The notes under the pieces: generated by a model
What the model saw: the letters and a program-made list of their open reading frames with translations, nothing else
What the model was told of the DNA's origin: nothing
Database searches by the model: none
Position numbers and translations under genes: made by a program
In this document: positions 18,542 through 27,876 of the stretch, piece by piece
Numbering within the stretch: position 1 is the first letter of the stretch
Layout of the letters: each line of letters begins with the position of its first letter
Source of the DNA: Clostridiales bacterium 38-18
GTDB taxonomy: Bacteria > Bacillota > Clostridia > Peptostreptococcales > Acidaminobacteraceae
Assembly (NCBI GenBank): GCA_001897605.1
Contig: MKTL01000016.1
Span: 366,458 to 430,457, forward strand
Reading direction: 5' to 3'
Length of the DNA: 64,000 bases

Positions 18542-18621
18542 CCTGACGAAGTCGTCAGACTTAGTTTATATATAACCTTACAAATGAACAGCCAATCATT
18601 TTATAAAACAATTGGCTGTAA
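18542..18621 (-). other. Two intercistronic hairpins between speA and speE
   Basis: ACAGCCAAT / ATTGGCTGT (about 18589-18619) and CTGACGA / TCGTCAG (18543-18559). Neither has a strong T-run on the minus strand, so partial attenuation or mRNA processing is more likely than full termination. Confidence 0.5.
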
Positions 18622-18627
18622 TTTAAA

Positions 18628-20076
18628 TTATTCTTTAATGACCTTGATGAAATCGGCATTTGGATCTTCCATGCCGGTTACAATACCGTGAGATGATTTG
18701 AACAGTTTAATCTGTTCGATGACCGATTCGTTGATACGCTCGCCGTAGCTGACGACTGGGATACCAGGTGGGTAGCTCATAAGCGATTCGCCACTGATTC
18801 GGCCAAGGGTGTCTTCTAAAGCGATCATCTCTTTCTCAGCATAAAAAGCGTCTCTTGGAGAGATGATAACCTCAGGATAGTGCAAATCGATTTTCTTATA
18901 ATCGATGCGCTTGTCCATAAATCGTTTACTGATATCATTAAGTGCTTCAATTAATAGATCCACATGATCATAATCATCACCAACGCTTAAGATGGCAAGA
19001 GAATTATAAACATCGCCAGTTTCCATCTGAATGTTGTATTCATCCCTTAAAATATCATAAAGCTCCATACCGTTTAATCCCATATCGCGTGTTGTAACAC
19101 TTAGCTTAGTAGGATCAAAGGCGAAAATACCAGGTCTGCCTTCTGATTCTATTCCAATCGCATAGCAACCGGGAATTTTGTTGATTTCAGTTCTAGCATA
19201 CTCTGCAACTTCGAGGATATGATCTAAAATGACTTTGCCTTCAGTTGCGAGCATCTTTCTTGCCACATCCAACGAGCCCATTAATAGATAGGAAGGGCTA
19301 GTCGTTTGCATCATGTTGATGACTTTTCTAACGTACCTGCCATCCACACGAGTGGTATTGACCAAAAGTGCAGAGCTCTGTGTTAATGAACCACCAGTTT
19401 TGTGTAAACTAACCGAAGACATATCTGCACCTGCTTGCATCCCACTAAGAGGAAAGGCATCATTAAAATGAAAATGTGTGCCATGTGCTTCATCGATTAA
19501 AACCAAAAGTCCTTTCTCATGACAGTAATCAACGATCTCTTTAAGATCGCAGACAGCACCATAATAAGTAGGATTAATGATAAAAGCAGCTTTAGCATCT
19601 GGATGTGCTTCATATGCTTTCGTAAGTGATTCTAAAGTAATATTATGAGAGACACCCATTTCTTCATCGATCTCAGGACTCATGTAGACGGGCGTTGCAC
19701 CGCATAGAATCAAGGAATTAATCGCTGATTTATGAACGTTTCTTGGTAGTATAATCTTATCACCTTCACCTACAGCGGTCATAATCATCACTTGTACCGC
19801 AAATGAGGTACCATTTACGATAAAATAACCTCGATCTGCACCAAAGGCTTCGGCTAATAAATCTTCTGATTCTTTTATAACACTAATTGGATTCCCTAGA
19901 AAATCTAGAGGCTTCATAGAATTGACATCAAGCTCTAGCATAGCGTCGCCAAAATATGCCGCGTATTCCCTTAAACCTCTACCGTGTTTGTGACCGGGAA
20001 CGTCAAACGGAATTACTTTCTTATCACGATACGCCTTCATTGCAGTAAAGACGGGTGTTTTGTTTTGATCTAGCAT
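18628..20076 (-). CDS. speA: Arginine decarboxylase (PLP fold type I, SpeA of Bacillus type)
   Basis: Member of the Orn/Lys/Arg decarboxylase family, 482 residues. N-terminal VPGHKHGRG, the PLP-phosphate region VNGTSFAVQ, the cofactor-stacking IDEAHGTHFHF, and the PLP Schiff-base motif SLHKTGGSLTQ are all present. Family members act on arginine, lysine or ornithine; the adjacent agmatinase makes arginine the logical substrate. It is second in the operon, after speD. Confidence 0.9.
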   Translation of the reverse strand: MLDQNKTPVFTAMKAYRDKKVIPFDVPGHKHGRGLREYAAYFGDAMLELDVNSMKPLDFLGNPISVIKESEDLLAEAFGADRGYFIVNGTSFAVQVMIMTAVGEGDKIILPRNVHKSAINSLILCGATPVYMSPEIDEEMGVSHNITLESLTKAYEAHPDAKAAFIINPTYYGAVCDLKEIVDYCHEKGLLVLIDEAHGTHFHFNDAFPLSGMQAGADMSSVSLHKTGGSLTQSSALLVNTTRVDGRYVRKVINMMQTTSPSYLLMGSLDVARKMLATEGKVILDHILEVAEYARTEINKIPGCYAIGIESEGRPGIFAFDPTKLSVTTRDMGLNGMELYDILRDEYNIQMETGDVYNSLAILSVGDDYDHVDLLIEALNDISKRFMDKRIDYKKIDLHYPEVIISPRDAFYAEKEMIALEDTLGRISGESLMSYPPGIPVVSYGERINESVIEQIKLFKSSHGIVTGMEDPNADFIKVIKE

Positions 20077-20100
20077 TTAGCCGTCTCCTCTCAGTAGTAA

Positions 20101-20913
20101 CTATGCTTTACCAATGTTTCGACCATAGTAGATTTCTGTCATTTCTTTTTTAAGCTTAGTCATAATCTCTCTTTGATCTTTTGGTGTTAAATCATCTTTG
20201 CTAACTTCGAACAAGTAGTTGTTGAGCTCAAAATCCTTAAGCATCATTTTTGTGTGGAATATATTTTCTTGATAGACGTTAACATCAATTAACTGGTATT
20301 TATTTAAAGTTCTTTTTGCGATGTAGTTTTGAATTGAATTAATATTGTGGTCGATGAATAATTTTTGACCAGATGCATCACGCGTAAAGCCTCTAACTCT
20401 ATAATCAATCGTGATGATATCAGAATCAAAACTGTCGATGAGGTAGTTAAGTGCTTTAAGTGGTGAAATTTGACCACACGTCGATACATCGATATCAACT
20501 CTAAAAGTGCTAAGACCATTATCGGGATGATATTCAGGATAAGTATGCACCGTTAAGTGACTCTTATCTAAGTGACCGACAACATGTTGTGGTACATTGA
20601 CGAGAACGCCTTTGTTACACGATGCGTCTAAAGCGCCGTCAGGTACCTCTTCTTCTGAAATTAAGATGGTAACGCTTGCGCCCTGTGGTTCATAATCTTG
20701 CTTTGCGACATTTAAGACGTGAGCACCAATCATTTTAGTAACATCTTGCAAGATATTCGTCAAACGTTCTGAATTGTATTGCTCATCGATGTATTCGATG
20801 TATTTTTGACGATCCTCAGCTGTTTGTGTGTAGCAGATGTCGTAAATGTTAAAGCTCAAAGTCTTCGTTAAGTTATTGAACCCATGAAGTTTAATTTTCT
20901 TATAACCTTTCAA
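20101..20913 (-). CDS. speD: S-adenosylmethionine decarboxylase proenzyme, E. coli class
   Basis: Makes decarboxylated SAM, the aminopropyl donor for SpeE. The 270 residues match the long E. coli-class enzyme, not the ~125-residue Bacillus type. The autocleavage motif [13 protein letters not shown] is intact: Lys117-Ser118 is the predicted cleavage bond, and Ser118 becomes the pyruvoyl group. The start is TTG at 20913, six bases after AAGGAGG. It is first in the polyamine operon. Confidence 0.95.
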   Translation of the reverse strand: MKGYKKIKLHGFNNLTKTLSFNIYDICYTQTAEDRQKYIEYIDEQYNSERLTNILQDVTKMIGAHVLNVAKQDYEPQGASVTILISEEEVPDGALDASCNKGVLVNVPQHVVGHLDKSHLTVHTYPEYHPDNGLSTFRVDIDVSTCGQISPLKALNYLIDSFDSDIITIDYRVRGFTRDASGQKLFIDHNINSIQNYIAKRTLNKYQLIDVNVYQENIFHTKMMLKDFELNNYLFEVSKDDLTPKDQREIMTKLKKEMTEIYYGRNIGKA

Positions 20914-21148
20914 ATCAGGCCTCCTTAATTCAAGATAGTCTGTTATTTAAAACGATAGATAATACTTAAAATATTAACCCGTAAGTATACTAATACTGTT
21001 TTTAGCACAAGTACAATTATAGCACAAAATATGAGAAATGCTAGTATCTAATGCGGTTTTTTTATAAAAATTTTATAGGTGGTTTTTAAACGAAGTTAAG
21101 TTTAATATATTAAACAAAATAGGGTTAAATATGAAACAAAAAATAAAA
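20914..21148 (-). promoter_or_regulatory. Leader and promoter region of the polyamine operon
   Basis: On the minus strand TGCTATAAT, an extended -10 (21016-21021), lies about 105 bp before speD, with a weak -35. The leader of roughly 95 nt holds a 7-bp inverted repeat ATACTTA/TAAGTAT (about 20970-20997). I recognise no known riboswitch in it. Confidence 0.55.
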
Positions 21149-21180
21149 AGCCATTTTATGGGAATTCCCTAAAATGGCTT
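21149..21180 (-). terminator. Terminator of the metal ATPase gene
   Basis: AAGCCATTTTA / TAAAATGGCTT with an inner GGG/CCC pairing. On the minus strand it is followed by TTTTTATTTTTT. Confidence 0.85.
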
Positions 21181-21236
21181 AATTGGTCTATTTGGTGTCT
21201 TGTCACTTGAAAATGCTTGTTAAAAATTAAGGAATT

Positions 21237-23363
21237 TTATTTTGCGACACTTGGAGGCTTGAATCCTAAAACGCGTGTTGAATTGAGAACGGCTATCAAA
21301 GCCACGCCTACATCAGCAAAAATTGCCATCCACATGGAACTCAATCCGACTGTGCCCAGTGCCATAATTAAAAGCTTAGCACCTAGTGCGAAAACGATGT
21401 TCTGTGTAACAACACTTTTTGTCTTTTTAGAGATAGCGATTGCTTCGATGATTTTTGAAGGCTCATCGGTCATAAGAACGACATCAGATGCTTCTATAGC
21501 GGCATCACTACCGATAGCACCCATAGAGATGCCCACGCTAGCAAGTGCTAAAACAGGGGCATCATTTATACCATCGCCTACAAAACCGACGTTCTTACCT
21601 GAGCGAATCAACGCATCGACGATCTCATATTTATTTTCAGGGAGTAACTCACTGGAAACTTTGTCTATTCCAAGCTCTGCACTTACTGAAACCGCAGCTT
21701 CTTTGCGGTCGCCAGTGAGCATATGAACTTCAATTTGGCTCGAGTGTAAAGCAGCTACAGTTTCAAAAGCATCCGCTTTAATTTCATCACGCACTTCAAA
21801 TGTTCCTTGGTATTTCGAATCTAAAGCGATGTGAACCTGTGTATGCGGAGAATTGATCGGCATAACATCGATATGGTTTTCATTCATCAAACTGAGATTA
21901 CCCGCGATGATTTTACCCAAAGACGTTTCGACGATAACGCCTTTACCACTGACTTCTTCGATCTTATTTAGGCTCACAGAACGATCATAATCGCCGGTAT
22001 AGTCTAAGATGGATTTTGCTATAGGATGGTTACTGTGCGACTCAGCAATTGCTGCAAGCTTAGATAGCTGACCTCTGTCGATTGAATCATTAGCAACATA
22101 GATTTCATGAACTTTAAACTTGCCTTTAGTGAGAGTTCCTGTTTTATCAAAGACCACCGTGTCAATTTGGCTAAGTGCTTCAAGATAGTTGCTGCCCTTA
22201 ACGAGAATGCCATGCTTAGAGGCATTACCGATACCGCTGAAGAATCCGAGTGGCACTGAAACCACAAGTGCACATGGACATGAAATAACTAAGAAAATTA
22301 GTCCTCTGTACAGCCAAGTATTGAATTGATCAAATCCGAATAGGAGCGAAGGGACGAGGACCAATCCAAGTGCAAACAAGACGACAGCAGGTGTATAATA
22401 TCTAGCAAATTTCGTAATAAAGTTCTCCGTTGGCGCTTTATTTGCAGTTGCATTCTCAACTAAGGATAAAATTCTTGCGACTGTAGACTCACTGTAGATC
22501 GAAGTCGCCTTTACCTGAACGACGCCACTTAGGATGACGCTGCCACTTAAGACATCATCGCCCTTGGTAATAAATCGTGGAACTGATTCACCAGTTAATG
22601 CTGAGGTATCGATGGACGAACTTCCTTCTATAATAATACCGTCAAGTGGTACGCGCTCACCAGGTTTAACCATGAGGGTTTCACCCAGAGATACAGATTC
22701 AGGAGAAACAGACATCCAGAAGCCATTTCTAAGAACTGTTGCTTGATCAGGTCTTATATCCATAAGCGAACTGATTGCTCTTTTTGAACGGTTAACAGCC
22801 AAGTCCTGAAAGTATTCGCCAATTTCATAAAAAATCATAACGGCAACTGCTTCAGGATATTCGCCAATTGCGATTGCACCGAAGGTTGCAAGCGACATAA
22901 GAAAATTCTCATCAAAGATTTCACCTCGACGAATGTTTCTAAAGGATTTGTGTAAGACCTTATATCCAGAAAGCAGATAGGCAACTAAAAAGAAGGGCAG
23001 TGCAATGGTTGAATCTGAACCGATTATGATACCGATTAAAAACAAAGCCAAACTCGAAAAGAGTCTTGCCACTTCCTTTTTATCGTGAATCCAGTGAGAA
23101 AGCCCGCTATTTTGACTTGTAGCTTTCGTTTCAGCAGGTGCGCCAGCAACTGAAACGACAACATCAGGCTCAAGATCAAGTACGATTTGTTTAATAGCTT
23201 GTATGGTTGCATCGGCATCGCCTTTACTTTCAAAGGTTAACCGTGATCTTGAAAAGTCTAGAACCACATTATCGGCACCCGCTAAGCTTTTAGATCTTGA
23301 TTCAATTTTTGCGGCACAGTTGGCACAGCCAAGCCCTGTGAGATTTAACGTTACTTTTTCCAT
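21237..23363 (-). CDS. Heavy-metal-exporting P1B-type ATPase (CadA/ZntA-like)
   Basis: A 708-residue membrane pump. It has one N-terminal heavy-metal domain with GCANCAAKI (Cys13, Cys16), then transmembrane helices. SCPCALVVSVPLG gives the CPC ion site, TGES is the actuator, DKTGTLTKG holds the phosphorylated Asp, and TGDRKEAA and GDGINDAP form the P-domain hinge. A CPC motif with a GxxCxxC domain and no His-rich stretch favours Zn/Cd/Pb over Cu, though CopA-type specificity cannot be excluded. It is a single gene with its own terminator and promoter, and the promoter carries a metal-sensor operator. Confidence 0.92.
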   Translation of the reverse strand: MEKVTLNLTGLGCANCAAKIESRSKSLAGADNVVLDFSRSRLTFESKGDADATIQAIKQIVLDLEPDVVVSVAGAPAETKATSQNSGLSHWIHDKKEVARLFSSLALFLIGIIIGSDSTIALPFFLVAYLLSGYKVLHKSFRNIRRGEIFDENFLMSLATFGAIAIGEYPEAVAVMIFYEIGEYFQDLAVNRSKRAISSLMDIRPDQATVLRNGFWMSVSPESVSLGETLMVKPGERVPLDGIIIEGSSSIDTSALTGESVPRFITKGDDVLSGSVILSGVVQVKATSIYSESTVARILSLVENATANKAPTENFITKFARYYTPAVVLFALGLVLVPSLLFGFDQFNTWLYRGLIFLVISCPCALVVSVPLGFFSGIGNASKHGILVKGSNYLEALSQIDTVVFDKTGTLTKGKFKVHEIYVANDSIDRGQLSKLAAIAESHSNHPIAKSILDYTGDYDRSVSLNKIEEVSGKGVIVETSLGKIIAGNLSLMNENHIDVMPINSPHTQVHIALDSKYQGTFEVRDEIKADAFETVAALHSSQIEVHMLTGDRKEAAVSVSAELGIDKVSSELLPENKYEIVDALIRSGKNVGFVGDGINDAPVLALASVGISMGAIGSDAAIEASDVVLMTDEPSKIIEAIAISKKTKSVVTQNIVFALGAKLLIMALGTVGLSSMWMAIFADVGVALIAVLNSTRVLGFKPPSVAK

Positions 23364-23414
23364 ATGAATACCCCTAAGTTAAAAGATTAGTTTAGTAAAT
23401 TGATTTCCAAGTAC

Positions 23415-23434
23415 ATATGAACAGTTGCTCATAT
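23415..23434 (-). promoter_or_regulatory. ArsR/SmtB-type operator of the metal ATPase
   Basis: ATATGAAC and GCTCATAT form an inverted repeat with a 4-bp centre, the form bound by ArsR/SmtB-family metal sensors. It covers about +4 to +23 of the predicted transcript. No ArsR-family gene is in the window. Confidence 0.65.
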
Positions 23435-23444
23435 GTTCAATTAT

Positions 23445-23473
23445 ATTTTAATCCAATTCTACTATGATGTCAA
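23445..23473 (-). promoter_or_regulatory. SigA promoter of the metal ATPase
   Basis: On the minus strand TTGACA (23468-23473), 17-bp spacer, TAAAAT (23445-23450). Confidence 0.8.
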
Positions 23474-23551
23474 TAGTATAGAAAGGTTGTATCAAAGTTA
23501 TTTGAGGTGTAAAATAGTGAAGGTAATGATGTGATTAGACAAGGAGCAATG

Positions 23552-25492
23552 ATGAGGAATTTTAACGGAAAGAAAATTGAGTTACTTGCGCCAGCCGGTA
23601 ATTTAGAAATTTTTAAAGGGATAGTAGACAGTCGCTGTGATGCGATCTACTTTGGTGGACAGCGTATGAACATGCGCATGATCCGCAAAGGATTTAACTT
23701 TAGTGACGCTGAATTAAAAGAAGCGGTGGAGTTGGCAAAAGAGAGAGAAAAAGCCACTTATATAACCGTCAATAACCTAATAGATGCGAACGAGCTTTCT
23801 GAATTAGACGATTATTTATTACTATTAGAAGACATAAAGCCAACTGGGATCATCGTACAGGATATGGCAGTACTTGAACGTGCAAACGCACTGGGTTTAA
23901 CCATCGAAAAGCACGCATCGGTTATGTTTAACGTACACAACACTGAAATGATACATGCACTTGAGTCACTTGGCGTTAGCAGAGTCGTGCTTTCACGTGA
24001 AGCGACCCTTGTAGATGCGGCACGATTTAAGAGGGAAGCCAATCTTGAGCTAGAGTATTTTACACATGGCGATATGTGTATCGCACATGGCGCTCAGTGT
24101 TATTACAGTGCCATGCTCTTTGGCATGAGCAGCAACAGAGGCAAATGCTTAAAGCCATGCAGATGGTGGTTTGAACGCGAAGGCAAGCAAGAATTCCCTC
24201 TGGCTGTAAAGGACATGTCCATGATTGCCCATCTCCCAGAGATGATTCATGCGGGGATTACGTCGTTTAAAATCGAAGGCAGAATGCGCGAAAGGGACTT
24301 TATCGTCAATCTCATCAACCACTATGGGGATGTGTTAGACGCTTATATCGCCGACCCTGTAAGCTATGATTATAAGGGTTCAGAAGCGTGGATCTATGAA
24401 AATCGTAAGCGCGATCTTTCAACTGCCTATGCTTTTGGCACACCTGGCGTCGCGAACATCAATACTCGATATGAAGGCACAGGCAAATTTTACAGCACAG
24501 GTAAAATGTTCAGTACCCCAACGGCAGAATCAAAAATTGAGCTACACCAAGTCAAGAATATTAAAGAAGTCTTTGCTGGTAAAACAGCCAAAGGCTTTAC
24601 AGATAAAAATAGCGAAAGCGACGAATTGCCATCCAATAACAGCAGTCGTTCTTTTAGTAACACAGAGCGTTTGGAGAAGCATAAGCTTTCAGTACGTGTG
24701 ATGGATATGGCACAAGCGCGCATCGCATTCGATAAGAAGGTAGATAGAATTTATCTCAGTGCAGATGTGTTTGAGCCAAAAACGCCATTTACGCTATCAC
24801 AAATCAAGGAACTCATCCGTGAAAAGGGGGATACAGAGGTGTATTGGTCGTTACCTAAGATGATGAGCGATGCACAAATCGAAACCTATCACGCTTGGTT
24901 TAAGAGACTTAAAGTAGAAGGCATTCATCTGGATGGCTTATTGATTACCAATCTAGGTGCACTCCATGCCTTTAAAGGCTATGGCTATAAAATGATAGGC
25001 GATTATTCGCTCAACCTCTTTAATGACATTGCAGTTAAAGGGTATGAGCAGCTTGGATTAAGTGCTTTTACACCATCCATCGAAATCCCTGCAGAGCATC
25101 TTGCTAACCTACTGGCTTCAGACTATGAGTTTGAAGTGATCTCACATGGTAGACTGACCAGTATGTATCTGTCACATGATCTTTACAAAGCCTACGGGAT
25201 TTCAACAGATGAAGCCTTGATTCTTGAAAACGAAGGTGGCAAGTATTTGATTCGCAAGGATGTGAATGGCATGTGCCATTTGTTGATGCAGATGGATTAC
25301 AGTTTAGTACCTTTGTTGAATGATCTTCCAGCAAGTCGCTTTAGAATTGAAGCACAGGAAATGTCATCAGAGAAGCTAATGGCAGTTATCGATTTACATC
25401 AAGAAATACTCGGTTCAGATCTTACGGTAGAAGCAGCTTTAAATGCGCTTAATGCTGTGACCGATGCCACACTTGGCGCAACGCGATTTTAG
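23552..25492 (+). CDS. U32-family peptidase-like protein
   Basis: About 646 residues. The N-terminus ELLAPAGNLEIFKGIVDS and the U32 signature EYFTHGDMCIAHGAQCYYS (residues ~165-190), followed by RGKCLKPCR and FKIEGRMR, place it in the U32 (collagenase-like) family. Some family members are tRNA- or cofactor-hydroxylation factors, not proteases, and conserved cysteines here fit an Fe-S site. AAGGAG at 23541-23546 favours ATG 23552. The long second half (from about residue 290) is the extended C-terminal region of the large U32 subgroup. An aminotransferase gene follows 8 bp later. Confidence 0.88.
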   Translation: MRNFNGKKIELLAPAGNLEIFKGIVDSRCDAIYFGGQRMNMRMIRKGFNFSDAELKEAVELAKEREKATYITVNNLIDANELSELDDYLLLLEDIKPTGIIVQDMAVLERANALGLTIEKHASVMFNVHNTEMIHALESLGVSRVVLSREATLVDAARFKREANLELEYFTHGDMCIAHGAQCYYSAMLFGMSSNRGKCLKPCRWWFEREGKQEFPLAVKDMSMIAHLPEMIHAGITSFKIEGRMRERDFIVNLINHYGDVLDAYIADPVSYDYKGSEAWIYENRKRDLSTAYAFGTPGVANINTRYEGTGKFYSTGKMFSTPTAESKIELHQVKNIKEVFAGKTAKGFTDKNSESDELPSNNSSRSFSNTERLEKHKLSVRVMDMAQARIAFDKKVDRIYLSADVFEPKTPFTLSQIKELIREKGDTEVYWSLPKMMSDAQIETYHAWFKRLKVEGIHLDGLLITNLGALHAFKGYGYKMIGDYSLNLFNDIAVKGYEQLGLSAFTPSIEIPAEHLANLLASDYEFEVISHGRLTSMYLSHDLYKAYGISTDEALILENEGGKYLIRKDVNGMCHLLMQMDYSLVPLLNDLPASRFRIEAQEMSSEKLMAVIDLHQEILGSDLTVEAALNALNAVTDATLGATRF

Positions 25493-25500
25493 GAGGGCTT

Positions 25501-26772
25501 ATGAACAATTGGCTATCACCAGAAGGGATTATAGATAAGAAGAAAACCTTTTTTTATCCCAACACCATGCACTTTTACAAGCAACCACCACATATCGTAA
25601 AAGGCGAGATGCAGTATCTATACGATCATAACGGTAAACGCTATACGGACTTCTTCGCAGGTGTGACCGTTTTAAACTGTGGACACAGCAATCCAGAGAT
25701 TATCAAGGCAATTGAACTGCAACTTGAAAATTTACAGCATACGTCCATCATTTATCTGACACAGCCTATGGTTGAACTTGCAGAAAAATTGGCAACGAAA
25801 CTACCTGGAGACATTCAGACCACCTTTTTCTGCAACAGTGGCACTGAGGCAAACGAAGGGGCATTGCTACTTGCGAGGATGCATACTGGCAAAAAAGGCT
25901 TTGTGGCATTGGAAGGTGGCTTACATGGTCGATCACATCTCACCATGAGTGTCACGGGTATCCCAATGTGGCGAATCGATCCCTTTTTAGAGGAGAATGT
26001 CTACTTTGCGCCTTGCTATGCGACGAGTGGTGAAGACACTGAAAGTGCAAGTCAAAAGACCATAGATGCCATTGAAGCGATACTAAAAGTACATGGTCAT
26101 GAGATTGCAGCCTTTATCGTAGAACCGATGCAAGGCAATGGCGGTATGATGGTGCCAAGTGATGATTTCTTTAAAAAGCTAAAACCCATTTTAGAAAAAC
26201 ACGAAGTTTTACTAATAGCAGATGAGGTTCAAACTGGTTTTGCTAGAACCGGTAGGTATTTCGCAGTGACACACTTTGATGTGGTGCCAGACATCATCAC
26301 CTATGCCAAAGCGCTCGGCAATGGTGTGCCAATCGGTGCATTCAGTGCAAGACCACATGTGGCAGCTTCCTTTAACAAGCCTTCCGCATCGACCTTAGGC
26401 GGGAATCCCGTTTCTTCAACTGCGGGTATAGCAGTCCTCGATTATATCGACCGACATGACTTGGTATCACAGACTGAAGTGCTTGGCGCAATTTTGAAAG
26501 CAGAACTGATAAAATTAAGTGAGCAGTTTGACTGTTTTAAAGAGGTTAGGGGACTCGGTTTGATGCTTGGGGTTGAGGTAGCTGGCGAGCGTTCACCAGA
26601 AATCGTGGATTATATTCTTGAAGAGATGAAAAACAGAGGCTTCATCATCGGTAAAAACGGTATGAATCGCAACGTACTTGCTTTTCAGCCACCACTGGTG
26701 ATAACGAAAGCGGATATTCAAGCGATGATCAACGAACTGATAGTGGTACTGGAATCTTTACCTATAATGTAA
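25501..26772 (+). CDS. Class III PLP-dependent aminotransferase
   Basis: A 423-residue cytosolic fold-type I aminotransferase. PLP-phosphate region CNSGTEANEGA, EGGLHGRSHLTMS, the ring-binding Asp in IADEVQTGFARTG, and the Schiff-base Lys in YAKALGNGVPIGAF are present. Class III enzymes act on omega-amino groups or on alanine-glyoxylate; the sequence resembles the alanine-glyoxylate/4-aminobutyrate branch, but the substrate is uncertain. It probably forms a two-gene operon with the U32 protein. Confidence 0.88.
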   Translation: MNNWLSPEGIIDKKKTFFYPNTMHFYKQPPHIVKGEMQYLYDHNGKRYTDFFAGVTVLNCGHSNPEIIKAIELQLENLQHTSIIYLTQPMVELAEKLATKLPGDIQTTFFCNSGTEANEGALLLARMHTGKKGFVALEGGLHGRSHLTMSVTGIPMWRIDPFLEENVYFAPCYATSGEDTESASQKTIDAIEAILKVHGHEIAAFIVEPMQGNGGMMVPSDDFFKKLKPILEKHEVLLIADEVQTGFARTGRYFAVTHFDVVPDIITYAKALGNGVPIGAFSARPHVAASFNKPSASTLGGNPVSSTAGIAVLDYIDRHDLVSQTEVLGAILKAELIKLSEQFDCFKEVRGLGLMLGVEVAGERSPEIVDYILEEMKNRGFIIGKNGMNRNVLAFQPPLVITKADIQAMINELIVVLESLPIM

Positions 26773-26866
26773 GTAAAAATAGACAAGAGAATAAGAAAAC
26801 AAGAACACAAGAAAATAAGAAAATAAGAAAACAAGTTAATAAGTTTAATATTTAGTAAGCATAATT
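26773..26866. repeat. AT-rich degenerate repeats after the aminotransferase gene
   Basis: Purine-rich low-complexity sequence built from variants of AATAAGAAAACAAG, leading into the ordered 19-bp repeat. No gene is seen. Confidence 0.6.
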
Positions 26867-27058
26867 AAAGTTACTAAGAAAAATAAAAGTTACTAAGAAA
26901 AATAAAAGTTACTAAGAAAAATAAAAGTTACTAAGAGAAATAAAAGTTACTAAGAGAAATAAAAGCTACTAAGAGAAAAAAAGCTACTAAGAGAAATAAA
27001 AGCTACTAAGAGAAATAAAAGCTACTTAGAAATATAAATGCTACTAAGAGGTATAATT
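26867..27058. repeat. Ten-copy 19-bp tandem repeat
   Basis: The core G(T/C)TACT recurs at 26870, 26889, 26908, 26927, 26946, 26965, 26983, 27002, 27021 and 27040, a 19-bp period with one 18-bp step. The first five units read GTTACT and the last five GCTACT, so the array is graded. There are no spacers and no open frame through it. Confidence 0.9.
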
Positions 27059-27078
27059 TAAACTAAAAGATAAAACAA

Positions 27079-27123
27079 AAATCCTACGGTCACATCAAAT
27101 AAAACGATGTGACCATAGGATTT
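27079..27123. terminator. Bidirectional terminator between the aminotransferase and ABC permease genes
   Basis: An 18-bp stem with one mismatch (AAATCCTACGGTCACATC / GATGTGACCATAGGATTT) has T-rich flanks on both sides. Confidence 0.9.
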
Positions 27124-27135
27124 ATTTTTTGATAA

Positions 27136-27876
27136 TTAGTCTCTCGTATTTTGCCAACGGCAAAGCTTTTTCTCAATAAAATCTATGCTTTGGAAGAGAA
27201 ATACGCCCATTAAGCTGATGGCAACGATGCCGGCAAACATCCCCTTATAATCGAGTTTTAACCAGCTGTCCATGATGTAGTACCCGATCCCGTACTTGGT
27301 CGCAAAGTTCTCTGCAAAAAAGAGTACGGAGATAGAGGTACCTATGCTGACTCTTAATGACGTTAAGAGATTGGGCAGTAGTGCGGGGATAATGAGGTGC
27401 CTATAAACTTGAGTCTTTGATGCGCCAAGTGTTTGCATGGCCGTAAAATAGCTTTTGTTAATCCCTTTGACACCATCTCGTGTACTGACGAGGATTTGGA
27501 AAATCAAAATCAAACCGACAAGGATGATTTTTGATAGATTGCCTAGTCCAAAGAAAAGCATCAATAAAGGAAGAAATGCAATTTTAGGCACAGGATAAAG
27601 CGCGTAGATAACAGGTGACAACCAGCTGTCGAGTTTGGGATGCATCGCAATTAGGATTCCTATCGGAGCACCAATAATGACTGTAAAAAAGATTGCAACT
27701 AGGATTCGATATAAGCTATAGACAACATGAAGGCCAATGGTTGGCGCATGCTTTACGAAAACCATAAAAGTATCATGTGGTGCGGGTACGAGTCTTTGAC
27801 CAGCAGTGAAGCTCATGAGATACCAGACGATAAGTATAACACAGAGTGCATAAAGGTGGCGTTTTGACTGTTTCAT
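27136..27876 (-). CDS. ABC transporter permease, NitT/TauT (SsuC-like) family
   Basis: A 246-residue inner-membrane protein with about six hydrophobic helices. The cytoplasmic EAA loop region TAMQTLGASKTQVYRHLIIPALLPN is typical of taurine/nitrate/thiamine-precursor type importers. Its start overlaps the ATPase stop by 4 bp (ATGA). It is the last gene of the ubiD-ubiA-ubiX-ATPase-permease operon. The matching binding protein is most likely the divergent lipoprotein gene at 31977. The substrate is inferred only from neighbours. Confidence 0.9.
   Translation of the reverse strand: MKQSKRHLYALCVILIVWYLMSFTAGQRLVPAPHDTFMVFVKHAPTIGLHVVYSLYRILVAIFFTVIIGAPIGILIAMHPKLDSWLSPVIYALYPVPKIAFLPLLMLFFGLGNLSKIILVGLILIFQILVSTRDGVKGINKSYFTAMQTLGASKTQVYRHLIIPALLPNLLTSLRVSIGTSISVLFFAENFATKYGIGYYIMDSWLKLDYKGMFAGIVAISLMGVFLFQSIDFIEKKLCRWQNTRD

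Noticed and set aside
18494-18691. Small plus-strand frame between speE and speA
   Set aside because: It covers the intercistronic hairpins and flanking coding ends, with no ribosome site.
26867-27058. CRISPR array
   Set aside because: The 19-bp units are head to tail with no spacers, and no cas genes are present.
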